Shown: in pieces, positions 8,675-17,359 of the stretch
How the letters are laid out: each line of letters starts with the position of its first letter
How positions within the stretch are numbered: position 1 is the first letter of the stretch
Source of the DNA: Paenibacillus thalictri
GTDB taxonomy: Bacteria; Bacillota; Bacilli; Paenibacillales; NBRC-103111
Direction of reading: 5' to 3'
DNA length: 64,000 nucleotides
Assembly (NCBI RefSeq): GCF_004307995.1
Contig: NZ_SIRE01000022.1
Coordinates: forward strand, 62,001-126,000
Notes under the pieces: generated by a model
What the model saw: only the letters and a program-made list of their open reading frames with translations
Database searches by the model: none
Told to the model about the DNA's origin: nothing
Translations under genes and position numbers: made by a program

Positions 8675-11323
8675 GTGTTTTTGCATAAGTCTTTTTTTAA
8701 GAGAGTGATTCCGATAGTTTTGTCTGGTGTCGTGTTATTGCAGTTTGAACTTCCAATTACATCTTTTATACATTCTGCTAGTGTTGCTTATGCCGCTGAT
8801 GAACCTACTATGACGAAAACAAGTGAAGAGATTTTGACTTCCGGGGCCATATTAAAGAAGTATGTCTGGAAAACCGTTCGAAATAAAAAAGATGTTCAGG
8901 TTAACGGCAATGTGGTAGAAGTAGATTTGTCCAATCCCAATGTTAAAGTTGACGTGATGACCGGTATCGGCGGTGTATTTACGAAGAAGCAAACCGTCAA
9001 TGGTATGGCAACTGAGACCAAGGCGGTTGCCGGCGTAAACGGCGATTTTTATAATACACAAGCTGAAGGGGTTCCGGATGGCCCAGAAGTTGCGGGAGGA
9101 CGGTTAATGGCTACTCCGCCGATGATGGCAGGTCATTATTCGTTTGCAATTGACAAAGATAATAAACCTATCATTGATAGTTTCACTTTTCAAGGGCAGG
9201 TAATAGCCAAAGACGGAGTAACGTTTGATCTTGGCGGAGTCAATAAAACGTATTATTGGACAGACGATTCGGATGATGACAGTCATGTAAACGGTCTGTT
9301 TTTGTATACGGATGCTTGGGCACAAAGCGATAGATCAAATAATGGCACAAGTACGCCTACCGAAGTGCTTGTTCAGAACGGCAAAATTGCCAAAATCGCC
9401 ATCGACGGCGTTATTCAGATGATTGCTCCAAAAGACGGGTACATATTGCGCGCGGCGGGGAAGGCGGCCGACTTCGTACGCACGCATCTGAAAGAGGGAG
9501 ACCCTCTTATCGCCAATTACAACGTGCTCTCTCAAGATCCTAGCAAGCAATATGACTGGAAAAATTTTAAGATGATGATCGGCGGCCATACCATTATGGT
9601 CGATGACGGCAAACCTTCCACTTTTACTTTAAATGTGAACGATATTGGAGGTTACAGTTACCGCTCCCGAACGGGAGTAGGTTATTCTCAGGATCAGAAG
9701 AAGGTGTATATCCTCACCGTTGATAATGCGGGAGATAGCAAAGGGATGACCCTGCCTGAGTTTCAGCAATTTATGATTAAAGCGGGAGTATGGAAAGGCG
9801 TCACTTTGGACGGTGGGGGCTCCACACAGATGGTAGCGCGTCCTTTAGGAGAAACAGCTACCAAGCTGATTAACAAGACCGAGACCGGGATTGAGCGTAA
9901 AGTCGTTAACGGCTTGGGAGTATTCTCTACGGCTCCGCAGGGTGAAGTGAAAGGGATAACGATTCAAGGGCCTAATTTGTTGTTTTTAAATGAGCAGGCG
10001 CCTTTTAAGTTTAAGGCATACGACGAATATTACAACCCGGTCATCGACACGGATAAGGTCCCGGCAAAATGGACTGCGGACGACCTGGGTGCATTTACCG
10101 ATAACGTATTTGTTCCAACGAAGATAGGCAACACCAAAATTAGTGTTGCTTCCGGTAAAGGAACCCAAAGCTTGGACGTGGAAGTGGCCGGGAGAGCTCA
10201 ATTGGCCGGGATGAAGATCAACGCGGCGGATCTGGTGCTAATCGAAGGGGAGAAATATAAGCTGCCGGTCATTGCGACGTCGAAATCGGGTAAAACCCGG
10301 GAAATTCCGTCCGAGCTGGTGCAGTGGGAAGTGCTTGGCATCGATGGTACTGTAGACAACGGTGTGCTGACCGTGAAAAGCTTGGCCGGCCGCAAAGCCG
10401 CCCAATTGATTGCCCGATATGACGGATTCAGCTCTATGGTCACTATACCGATCGGCGTTGATAAGGTGTGGTACGATTTGGACAATACGGCCGTCATGAC
10501 AATGTCACGGACTTCGCTTGATGAAATCAAAGCATCCGTTAATATTGTGAAAACCGACTGGGGCAACAAGGTGCTTGAGCTTGCATACAATCTCGGACGA
10601 GGCAAAAAAACACGGGCGGCTTACGCGGCCTTTGATACAGGGATCCAGATTGAAGGCGAACCTCAATTCATGAAATTGAAGGTCAACGGCGATGAAAGTC
10701 TGAACTGGCTGCGTGCCGAAGTGATGGACAATTCCGGGAAACTCCAATATGTCGACATTGCCAAAAATATTAACTGGAAGGGCTGGAAGCAGCTCACCGT
10801 CGATTTATCGGATTATGGTTTAAAGTATCCGATTATTATGAAAAGCATCTATGTTGTCAGTGTTGAGGAAGGTCAGGATGAGCGGAATCCGGAAGGTAAA
10901 ATCCAACTGGACGATATCACTTTCACCTATAAAGGAACCTATACGACGGACAGCAATAATAAAGTGAATTTGACCGTTAACCAGACGGCCGTTAATGTAA
11001 ACGGCAAAGCCATGACACTGGAGCAAGCGCCTGTTATCGTGAATGGCAATACGATGATTCCGATTCGTTTTGTAACGGATGCTTTGGGCGGGACGGTTCG
11101 ATGGGATGAGAAGGAACGCAAGGTGACGGTGATCCGCGGTGATAAATTAATTGATTTGTGGATTGATCAGCCCGATCTGCTTATCAACGGACAGCGGGTT
11201 ACAGCAGAGGTGGCTCCGCAAATCATGAAAAACTTGACCATGGTGCCGCTGCGCATTTTATCCGAGAAGTTGGGCTGGAAAGTAACCTGGGATGAAAAAA
11301 CAAAGAAAATCACTCTGGAATAA
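8675..11323 (+). CDS. Secreted phosphodiester glycosidase (NAGPA-like) with stalk domains
   Basis: This 882-residue protein has a signal peptide (KR-rich start, hydrophobic core about 10-30, cleavage near VAYA at 37-40). It is followed by an NAGPA/DUF2233 phosphodiester-glycosidase domain at about 60-425. Visible family motifs are GVNGDFYN (about 120-127), GVGYSQD and TLDGGGSTQM (about 377-386), the conserved Asp-Gly-rich loop. A beta-rich Ig-like middle part follows. The end (about 765-882) is a tandem pair of copper-amine-oxidase-N-terminal-like stalk domains, each ending in an aromatic-containing W(D)EK(E/T)-K(K/R) strand. Those domains are common in exported Paenibacillus proteins and are thought to bind the cell wall. 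The substrate is unknown; family members cleave sugar-phosphodiesters, and wall or capsule glycans are likely targets. The GTG start at 8675 follows GGGAG (8662-8666). Confidence 0.82.
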   Translation: MFLHKSFFKRVIPIVLSGVVLLQFELPITSFIHSASVAYAADEPTMTKTSEEILTSGAILKKYVWKTVRNKKDVQVNGNVVEVDLSNPNVKVDVMTGIGGVFTKKQTVNGMATETKAVAGVNGDFYNTQAEGVPDGPEVAGGRLMATPPMMAGHYSFAIDKDNKPIIDSFTFQGQVIAKDGVTFDLGGVNKTYYWTDDSDDDSHVNGLFLYTDAWAQSDRSNNGTSTPTEVLVQNGKIAKIAIDGVIQMIAPKDGYILRAAGKAADFVRTHLKEGDPLIANYNVLSQDPSKQYDWKNFKMMIGGHTIMVDDGKPSTFTLNVNDIGGYSYRSRTGVGYSQDQKKVYILTVDNAGDSKGMTLPEFQQFMIKAGVWKGVTLDGGGSTQMVARPLGETATKLINKTETGIERKVVNGLGVFSTAPQGEVKGITIQGPNLLFLNEQAPFKFKAYDEYYNPVIDTDKVPAKWTADDLGAFTDNVFVPTKIGNTKISVASGKGTQSLDVEVAGRAQLAGMKINAADLVLIEGEKYKLPVIATSKSGKTREIPSELVQWEVLGIDGTVDNGVLTVKSLAGRKAAQLIARYDGFSSMVTIPIGVDKVWYDLDNTAVMTMSRTSLDEIKASVNIVKTDWGNKVLELAYNLGRGKKTRAAYAAFDTGIQIEGEPQFMKLKVNGDESLNWLRAEVMDNSGKLQYVDIAKNINWKGWKQLTVDLSDYGLKYPIIMKSIYVVSVEEGQDERNPEGKIQLDDITFTYKGTYTTDSNNKVNLTVNQTAVNVNGKAMTLEQAPVIVNGNTMIPIRFVTDALGGTVRWDEKERKVTVIRGDKLIDLWIDQPDLLINGQRVTAEVAPQIMKNLTMVPLRILSEKLGWKVTWDEKTKKITLE

Positions 11324-11413
11324 ATATAGTGCTACTTGAGCAGTTCAAAACGGCAGGAAATATGATACTATAATTTTATATTTAAAAGTCTGCCTATAAA
11401 GGAGCCAAGAAGC

Positions 11414-12604
11414 ATGCAAGCGGATGCCTTGGATCGCATCATTAAAAATGCCATCAATGTGATGGAAAGCAGTAAGTACCAAATTTTCGAGATTTGCGAA
11501 AGCGCCCGGGCAGAACGTGATGCACTCAAAAAAGAGCACGAGGAAATTATCGCAGAGACAACAGCAACCATCGAACAGGTGGACAAGCTGGAAATTGAAT
11601 ACCGCAAAGCAAGAATGAGACTCACTGAGGTAAGCAAGGATTTTCACAAGTTTAAGGAAGAAGACATCAAGATTGCTTATGAAGGAGCTACTCAGAAGCA
11701 GACCCAGCTCACTTTGACGCGGGAAAAAGAGCTTCATTTAAAGGCGCGCCGGGATGAACTGCAAAAAAGGATTAAAAATGTCGATAAACAAGTTGAGCGG
11801 GCGGAAACGATCGTATCGCAGATGAATGTTGTACTCGAATATTTGTCAGGCGATTTGAATCAAGTCACTCGCATTTTGGAATCGGCCAAAAATCGTCAAC
11901 TGCTGGGGCTGAAAATTATTCTAGCCCAGGAGGATGAACGAAAAAGAATTGCCCGGGAAATTCATGACGGCTTAGCGCAGACTATGGCTAACGTTGTACT
12001 TCGTACGGAAATTGCCGAACGTATGATGGTCAAGCAGGCTTACGGCAGTGTGAGGGAAGAGTTATCCGATCTGAAAGGCCAAGTGCGGGGCGGAATTGAA
12101 GAGGTGCGCAAAATCATTTTTAATCTGCGTCCGATGGCATTGGATGATCTGGGGCTCGTCCCTACGCTTCGCAAGTTTGTACAAGACTACGAGGACAAGA
12201 CCAAAATCCGCACGAAAATTGAATTAAGCGGGAAAGAAATCCGACTCCCATCCGGGATGGAAGTGGCGATATACCGGCTTGTTCAGGAGGCGTTCTCCAA
12301 CGTGTACAAGCATGCTGGCGCGACATTTGTCACACTGGAGCTTGTCTTTCAGCAGCAGATGGTGAAAATTACGGTAACCGACAATGGCACCGGATTTTTT
12401 GTCGAGAAAGTGTCTGTCAAAATCGAACAAGGAACGACTCATTACGGACTCATTGGCATGAGAGAACGGGTTGAACTCCTGGAAGGCCGGATGGATATAG
12501 AATCCGTTAAAGAAAAAGGCACTAAAATATCGATGGTTATACCAATTTCGGCCGAACAAAGAGAGGAGCACGCGAGTGGAATTCACGGGGAGTTCGAAAC
12601 GTAA
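11414..12604 (+). CDS. degS: Sensor histidine kinase DegS
   Basis: DegS is a cytosolic HPK7/NarL-type histidine kinase that phosphorylates DegU. The 396 residues have no membrane segment. A long N-terminal coiled-coil sensory region (about 1-175) is followed by the HisKA_3 dimerisation box ERKRIAREIHDG with the phospho-acceptor His184. An HATPase_c domain follows, with the N-box (VQEAFSNVYKHA) and G-box (DNGTGF). ATG 11414 follows AAGGAG (11399-11404). The gene overlaps degU by 29 bases, implying translational coupling. In Bacillus, DegSU controls exoenzymes, competence and motility, which suits its place before comF and the flagellar genes. Confidence 0.96.
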   Translation: MQADALDRIIKNAINVMESSKYQIFEICESARAERDALKKEHEEIIAETTATIEQVDKLEIEYRKARMRLTEVSKDFHKFKEEDIKIAYEGATQKQTQLTLTREKELHLKARRDELQKRIKNVDKQVERAETIVSQMNVVLEYLSGDLNQVTRILESAKNRQLLGLKIILAQEDERKRIAREIHDGLAQTMANVVLRTEIAERMMVKQAYGSVREELSDLKGQVRGGIEEVRKIIFNLRPMALDDLGLVPTLRKFVQDYEDKTKIRTKIELSGKEIRLPSGMEVAIYRLVQEAFSNVYKHAGATFVTLELVFQQQMVKITVTDNGTGFFVEKVSVKIEQGTTHYGLIGMRERVELLEGRMDIESVKEKGTKISMVIPISAEQREEHASGIHGEFET

Positions 12605-13301
12605 CATTAGGATCGTTCTGGCAGACGATCACCAGCTTTTCCGCGAAGGGGTAAAGCGAATTTTAAACATGGAAAATGATTTGGAGGTTATCGGGGAGTG
12701 CGGCGACGGGATACAAGTACTGGAGCTGTGCAACTCGTTAACTCCTGATATTGTTTTGATGGACATCAATATGCCGGTGGAGAACGGTGTTGTGGCCACG
12801 GAAAAGCTGAAGGACATTTTTCCGGATATTAAGGTTATTATTTTGTCGATTCACGACGACGAGAGTTATGTATTCGAAACACTGCGTAAAGGCGCCTCGG
12901 GTTACTTGCTTAAGGATATGGAAGCCGAGTCTCTCATTAACGCGATCCGTTCGGTTGTTGCCGGACATGCCTACATACATCCGAAAGTAACCGGGAAGCT
13001 GATTAATCAGCTGCGCAGAATGACATATCTCGACGAAGCGGGCATTGCCGGCAGCGGGGCATCCAGCAAGGAAGCCGGCGTGAAGTACATTCACTCCGAT
13101 AACAGTCCGCTGACGCGCAGGGAAGCGGAAGTGCTTCGCTTGATGGCAGAGGGCAAAAGCAACAAGTCGATCGGAGAGTTTTTGTTTATTAGCGAAAAAA
13201 CGGTTAAAAACCATGTCAGTAGCATTTTGCAAAAGATGGAGGTTGACGACCGGACGCAAGCGGTAATCATTGCGATAAAAAACGGCTGGGTCACCTTGTA
13301 A
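12576..13301 (+). CDS. degU: Response regulator DegU
   Basis: This 241-residue NarL/FixJ-type regulator has a receiver domain (about 11-130) with acidic pocket D17-D18, phosphorylation site D63 in LMDINMP, and the conserved Lys in LLKDM. A LuxR-type helix-turn-helix follows at about 175-238 (LTRREAEVLRLMAEGKSNK...SEKTVKNHVS). GTG 12576 lies inside the end of degS, with GAGAGGAG just upstream. DegU binds target promoters in phosphorylated and unphosphorylated forms; in Bacillus it drives comK, degradative enzymes and, with other factors, flagellar genes. The linker between domains is longer than average, which is unremarkable. Identification is firm. Confidence 0.97.
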   Translation: MEFTGSSKRNIRIVLADDHQLFREGVKRILNMENDLEVIGECGDGIQVLELCNSLTPDIVLMDINMPVENGVVATEKLKDIFPDIKVIILSIHDDESYVFETLRKGASGYLLKDMEAESLINAIRSVVAGHAYIHPKVTGKLINQLRRMTYLDEAGIAGSGASSKEAGVKYIHSDNSPLTRREAEVLRLMAEGKSNKSIGEFLFISEKTVKNHVSSILQKMEVDDRTQAVIIAIKNGWVTL

Positions 13302-13358
13302 GGATAGGAACCAACGGCGTCATTGCGGCATATACTGTCTTTAAGGGAGGGAGCCGCA

Positions 13359-13763
13359 ATGATAGTTGGGTTGCTGTGGATTTTCGGATGTTATGCCGCG
13401 GGTATCGCCTTGGTCCATTGGATGCACCGTGTAAGCAAACCAAAGCACCGTAGAAACTTGACGCATTATGTTCTTATGACCCGAAATAACGGGCTTCATA
13501 TGGAATGGTATTTGCGTTCTTTGTATTTCTTCTCCGGAATGAAAGGACGCAATATATCCGTAACCGTCGTAGATGAAGGCTCGTCGGATGAAACATTGGA
13601 GATTGTGAGGCGAATCGGCAGCGAGAAGGAAGTGGAGATCCTCATTAAAAATGGGATTGACGCGATTGACGATGTCATGACGGATCATTTTGACGAACAT
13701 GTCGTGGTCGTCAGGTTAAGTGAAGTCACGGATGTTCGGGATATGCCTCTTTTGATGCAGTAA
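13359..13763 (+). CDS. Small membrane-anchored protein with GT-A-like N-terminal fold
   Basis: This 134-residue protein starts at ATG 13359, fixed by AAGGGAGGG (13343-13351); a farther in-frame TTG at 13323 has no ribosome-binding site. One N-terminal membrane segment (about 2-22) leads into a cytosolic domain. Its stretch ISVTVVDEGSSDETLEIVRRI closely resembles the nucleotide-sugar-binding strand of family-2 glycosyltransferases (VVDDGSSDxT). The domain stops before the DXD and acceptor regions, so it is probably not a complete transferase. It sits between degU and comFA, the position of yviA in Bacillus subtilis, though I do not claim it is that gene. The function is unknown; a sugar-nucleotide-binding or degenerate glycosyltransferase remnant is possible. 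Confidence 0.7.
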   Translation: MIVGLLWIFGCYAAGIALVHWMHRVSKPKHRRNLTHYVLMTRNNGLHMEWYLRSLYFFSGMKGRNISVTVVDEGSSDETLEIVRRIGSEKEVEILIKNGIDAIDDVMTDHFDEHVVVVRLSEVTDVRDMPLLMQ

Positions 13764-13802
13764 CTCAGTAACCGCTTACAATAACGGATGGGCAGGTGAC
13801 TC

Positions 13803-15614
13803 ATGAAAGCGATTCTCTATGCTGTTCCAGGGCATCAGGGATGGGAATGGAAATATAGTTTAGATATTCGTGCAGACATGAGATATTGGCTCGAGCAATG
13901 GGGTGAACGAGCACACATCCGATTGCTTGAGCCGTCTTTATCTTTTGGACAAGCAGCCAGATTGATGGAATTATTGAATTGCTCGCGTGTAAGGCATAAC
14001 GATGAGATCAGCTTATTGAAGAAGATGAAAGAACTAGCTCACGAGGCTGAAATTCCCGCGCCATGGATAGAGCAAATGACGCTGCGGGACGTTCCATGTA
14101 AACTAATCGGACCGCAACTTGCTCCAAGCGAGTTTGTTGTGATGGTGCAAAGCTTGGAAGGGCGTTCGCTGCTGCTCGAAGAATTTGCTCAGTTGACGGA
14201 GTACGTGAAGCTCGGTAGCGTAGCGGCAGATCCGCTTTATTATATACAATACGCTTTTTTACATGGTTATTTGCGGGTATCAAGCGGTTTTAAGACGGTA
14301 CAGAAACGCAATTGGCCGCTGTTTATGAAACGCACGGAGCATACATGCCGAAGATGCGGCAGCGGCGGGGATAACCTGTTTACAACCGACTGTATTTTTT
14401 GTGGTTGTCCCTGCTCTTATTGTGAAAGCTGCATGCAAATGGGACGAGTTCGATTCTGCTCACCAATGATTTCAAGTATCGCCACAGTAAACGGGCAGGG
14501 GGCTGTGCAGCCTAATGGCTTGGATGGTTTTATTACACCATGGGGTCTCAGCGATGTACAAGCGGAAGCTTCGAAAGAAGCGCTTCACTTTCTGTTGAAT
14601 GCATATGCAAAGAACAGCCCTGAACCGCAGCGTTTTTTAATCTGGGCGGTAACTGGAGCGGGAAAAACCGAAATGATCTTTCCCATGATTGCATTTGTGT
14701 TATCCCGCGGCGGCAAAGTGCTGGTTACAACTCCGCGAAAAGACGTCGTGCTCGAGCTTCAGCCGCGGTTAAAGCGGGCCTTTCCTCATACCAAAGTGGT
14801 CACCTTGTACGGAGGAAGCGAAGAACGCTGGGAACGGGGGCAGCTGACAATTGCCACGACGCATCAGCTGATGCGGTTCGCCGAAGCGTTTGATCTTGTG
14901 ATTATTGATGAAATTGATGCCTTTCCTTATCATAATAACCCCATGTTGGAATTTGCCGCCTCCAAAGCGGTCAAGCCCGGCGGAGCGTATTTATTTCTCT
15001 CCGCTACCCCTCCAGAACCGCTGCAGAAAGCGGTCAGACGTCATCAACTTCCTTGTGCCAGAGTACCGGCTCGATTTCATCGTCATCCGCTTCCCGTTCC
15101 TAAAATCATCTACACCGAGCCCTTGAACCGGTTAATACTCAAAAACAATATCCCTCAAGCGATCAAGCAGATTATACAAATTTCGATGGACCGGGGAGCG
15201 CAGCTCTTTGTTTTTGTCCCAAAAATCAATATGGTAGAACCTTTTATCGGAATGCTGCGGTCGGGGTTTCCCGGTATAACGGTGGAAGGTACCTCATCCA
15301 AGGATGAGAATCGAGCGGATAAAGTGGTGCAATTTCGTCAGACGCAAACTCGTATTCTGGTGACAACCACCATTTTAGAACGAGGGGTGACGATCCCGAA
15401 ATCCGATGTGCTGATATTAGGCGCGGACGCCCCGTTATTCGATAGCGCCGCATTGGTACAAATGTCGGGAAGAGCGGGAAGATCGAAGGACGACCCGGCA
15501 GGCACGGTGTATTTTGCAGTACGCGAAAAGACTTCCTCCGTCATGGGGGCAATCCGGCAAATTCGCGATATGAACAAGCTGGCGTTACGTAAAGGATTTT
15601 TGCATAAGTCATAG
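13803..15614 (+). CDS. comFA: ComFA DNA-uptake helicase
   Basis: ComFA is the cytosolic ATP-driven DNA translocase that helps pull transforming single strands through ComEC. The protein has a four-cysteine zinc module starting with C182-x2-C185 and ending near 215. Walker A is VTGAGKTE (K288), Walker B/DEAD box is DEID at 369-372, motif III is LSATPP, and a C-terminal helicase domain ends in the arginine-finger region QMSGRAGR. At 603 residues it is clearly longer than the roughly 460-residue Bacillus protein, mainly through about 180 residues before the zinc module that I cannot assign. It is followed after three bases by comFC. comFB, present between them in B. subtilis, is absent. Competence function is inferred from family and context. 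Confidence 0.92.
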   Translation: MKAILYAVPGHQGWEWKYSLDIRADMRYWLEQWGERAHIRLLEPSLSFGQAARLMELLNCSRVRHNDEISLLKKMKELAHEAEIPAPWIEQMTLRDVPCKLIGPQLAPSEFVVMVQSLEGRSLLLEEFAQLTEYVKLGSVAADPLYYIQYAFLHGYLRVSSGFKTVQKRNWPLFMKRTEHTCRRCGSGGDNLFTTDCIFCGCPCSYCESCMQMGRVRFCSPMISSIATVNGQGAVQPNGLDGFITPWGLSDVQAEASKEALHFLLNAYAKNSPEPQRFLIWAVTGAGKTEMIFPMIAFVLSRGGKVLVTTPRKDVVLELQPRLKRAFPHTKVVTLYGGSEERWERGQLTIATTHQLMRFAEAFDLVIIDEIDAFPYHNNPMLEFAASKAVKPGGAYLFLSATPPEPLQKAVRRHQLPCARVPARFHRHPLPVPKIIYTEPLNRLILKNNIPQAIKQIIQISMDRGAQLFVFVPKINMVEPFIGMLRSGFPGITVEGTSSKDENRADKVVQFRQTQTRILVTTTILERGVTIPKSDVLILGADAPLFDSAALVQMSGRAGRSKDDPAGTVYFAVREKTSSVMGAIRQIRDMNKLALRKGFLHKS

Positions 15615-15617
15615 CAT

Positions 15618-16412
15618 TTGAATGAGGGGGAAATGCCTATTTTGCCTTGGTTGAAGTTACAAGAAGTGCCCCGGTATCTCCATCAATGGCTAGGGAAGGC
15701 GGAGTTGCTTCTGACACCTCGCCGCAGTCAGTGCGTGATATGCGGCAGAGAGTATCATGGAACCAACGTCTTGAACTTGTGTGCGGCCTGTTCCAGCTCC
15801 ATTCCATGGATTCGTGAGGTCAAATGTCCGGTATGCGGACGATATGAGCCGTGTTACGATTGCGATCGGCGATCCGATACGTTTTTTGTCCATAACCGCA
15901 GCGCGGTAAAATATGATCCGATGATGAAGGAGCTGCTCGCTTCCTACAAATATCGCGGGAATGAGCGTCTCCGGCCGTTAATGGGTGCGATGCTCATGCA
16001 TGCTTATGCCCTGCATAAGTCGGTAGCGCCCCATAATGATGTTATCTGGGCGGTCACTTACGTTCCGCTGAGTGAAACCAGATTGATGGAGCGGGGGTTT
16101 AATCAAGCTCAGCAAATGGCTGAGCATCTAGCGGAGTGCGCTAAATTACCGGTTTTCCCGCTGTTGCGAAGAGCCCGGCATACGGATAAACAAAGCTTCA
16201 AATCGCGTGGGGACCGTCTTCACGACATGAGAGGGGCCTTTATAGTTGAGGAATCGACTTTGCAGCAGCTGCGGGAGCTTCGAAAACGGGGCTCCGTTCA
16301 TTTGCTGATCGTGGACGATGTATACACGACGGGCAGTACACTCAACCAATGTGCGGAAGTAATATGCGGGGCCATCGACATTCCTGTATATGGTATATGT
16401 TGGTCCAGATGA
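15618..16412 (+). CDS. comFC: ComFC/ComF-family phosphoribosyltransferase-like competence protein
   Basis: This ComF-family protein of up to 264 residues has N-terminal zinc-type cysteine pairs (CVICG...CAAC, CPVCG...CYDC; about residues 37-90). The C-terminal type I phosphoribosyltransferase-like domain has the PRPP motif LLIVDDVYTTGSTL near residue 230. ComFC works with ComFA in handling incoming DNA. The farthest start is TTG 15618; ATG 15633 and TTG 15642 are also possible, because the only good ribosome-binding site, GAGGGGG (15624-15630), sits best for 15642. It lies three bases after comFA, so the two are one operon, and is followed by yvyF as in Bacillus. Confidence 0.92.
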   Translation: MNEGEMPILPWLKLQEVPRYLHQWLGKAELLLTPRRSQCVICGREYHGTNVLNLCAACSSSIPWIREVKCPVCGRYEPCYDCDRRSDTFFVHNRSAVKYDPMMKELLASYKYRGNERLRPLMGAMLMHAYALHKSVAPHNDVIWAVTYVPLSETRLMERGFNQAQQMAEHLAECAKLPVFPLLRRARHTDKQSFKSRGDRLHDMRGAFIVEESTLQQLRELRKRGSVHLLIVDDVYTTGSTLNQCAEVICGAIDIPVYGICWSR

Positions 16413-16530
16413 CTTTCTAAAGAAACGATAAAGTTCAGCAAAATAACAAAATTGTGTATGCAATCTAACAGAAAATAAGCTAAACTGAGTGTATAGTAGT
16501 TATGTAATGTTTTGAATCGGGGGGATTTAA

Positions 16531-16959
16531 GTGAGTTTGAATGTAGGGAACTGTCCTCGCTGCGGTAAAATTTATGTTAAAAATATACATGGCATCTGTC
16601 CTCATTGCATTAAAGAAATGGAACTGCAATACGAGAAATGTCTCAAATATTTGCGGGAATACCGTTCCTGCACGCTTCAGGAGTTAAGCGAAGCCACCGA
16701 TGTGCCGATGCAGATAATTACGAAGTTTATCCGGGAAGGCCGGATATCCATTAAGCATAACCCGAATATGTCCATTGCCTGTGAGGTATGCGGAGGGCCG
16801 ATCCGAGAAGGGCTGATGTGCGAATCGTGCCGCGGCCGACTTTTAAAAGATGTCAGCAATATGTCGGAAGACGAACAGCGCAACAAGCTGTTGGCTGAGC
16901 AGAAGCAAGAGGGCATTTCGTTTAAGATTAAGGATCGTTTGAACGATCGTTTGAAATAA
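16531..16959 (+). CDS. yvyF: Flagellar operon protein YvyF (TIGR03826-type)
   Basis: This 142-residue cytosolic protein has an N-terminal zinc-ribbon CPRCGKIYV...CPHC, a central winged-helix-like segment (TLQELSEATDVPMQIITKFIREGRI, about 47-71) and a second ribbon CEVCGG...CESC. It belongs to the small YvyF family found at the head of flgM operons in Bacillaceae and Paenibacillaceae. A regulatory DNA- or RNA-binding role is plausible from the winged helix, but the function is not established. GTG 16531 follows GGGGGA (16519-16524). Downstream lies a segment that can act as both flgM promoter and terminator. Confidence 0.88.
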   Translation: MSLNVGNCPRCGKIYVKNIHGICPHCIKEMELQYEKCLKYLREYRSCTLQELSEATDVPMQIITKFIREGRISIKHNPNMSIACEVCGGPIREGLMCESCRGRLLKDVSNMSEDEQRNKLLAEQKQEGISFKIKDRLNDRLK

Positions 16960-16970
16960 TGAGAACTATA

Positions 16971-16998
16971 TAACAATTTGCATATCGCCTGCCGATAA
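16971..16998 (+). promoter_or_regulatory. Candidate sigma-D promoter of flgM
   Basis: TAAC (16971-16974), 16-bp spacer, GCCGATAA (16991-16998): seven of eight positions match the sigma-D -10 GCCGATAT. Spacing is identical to the candidates before hag and flaG. The -10 also forms part of the hairpin arm at 16992-17001. Confidence 0.6.
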
Positions 16999-17025
16999 AA
17001 GTATTAAAGCTTTTGTCGGTTTTTT
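16992..17025 (+). terminator. Hairpin with T-tail between yvyF and flgM
   Basis: CCGATAAAAG (16992-17001) pairs with CTTTTGTCGG (17010-17019; one G-U) over an 8-nt loop and is followed by TTTTTTATTT. It should end the comF-yvyF transcript at least in part, while the overlapping sigma-D -10 restarts transcription for flgM. Confidence 0.75.
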
Positions 17026-17054
17026 ATTTGTCTTAAATAAAGAGGTGTTTACTT

Positions 17055-17333
17055 ATGAAAATCAATGGTACGAACCGGGTCGGAAATATTAATGAGTATA
17101 AGAAGTCGCTTGAAGCCAGAGCCCACCTTCAAGAAGGCAAAAAGGGTAAAAACAAAGATCAAGTGGAAATTTCATCGATGGCTAAAGAACTGCTCGAGGC
17201 GCAAGGCGCAACCGGAACGGAGCAAAAAAGGGAAAAACTCGAGAGCCTCAGGCGTTCGGTGGATGATGGAACTTATCGGGTGGATGCGCGCAAAATTGCC
17301 GATAAGCTTTTGCCGTACTTAAATCAGGACTGA
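17055..17333 (+). CDS. flgM: Anti-sigma-D factor FlgM
   Basis: FlgM binds and inhibits the flagellar sigma factor until the hook-basal body is complete. The 92-residue protein is small and charged. It has the family's N-terminal MKIN start with an unstructured lysine-rich section, the conserved VEISSMAKEL stretch (about 37-46) and a C-terminal helix ending VDARKIADKLLPYL (about 75-88) that forms the sigma-binding part. ATG 17055 follows GAGGTG (17041-17046). The gene heads the flgMNKL run, with a candidate sigma-D promoter just upstream, giving the usual negative feedback loop. Confidence 0.94.
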   Translation: MKINGTNRVGNINEYKKSLEARAHLQEGKKGKNKDQVEISSMAKELLEAQGATGTEQKREKLESLRRSVDDGTYRVDARKIADKLLPYLNQD

Positions 17334-17359
17334 CTTTTCCATAAGAGTAGGTGAATGTA

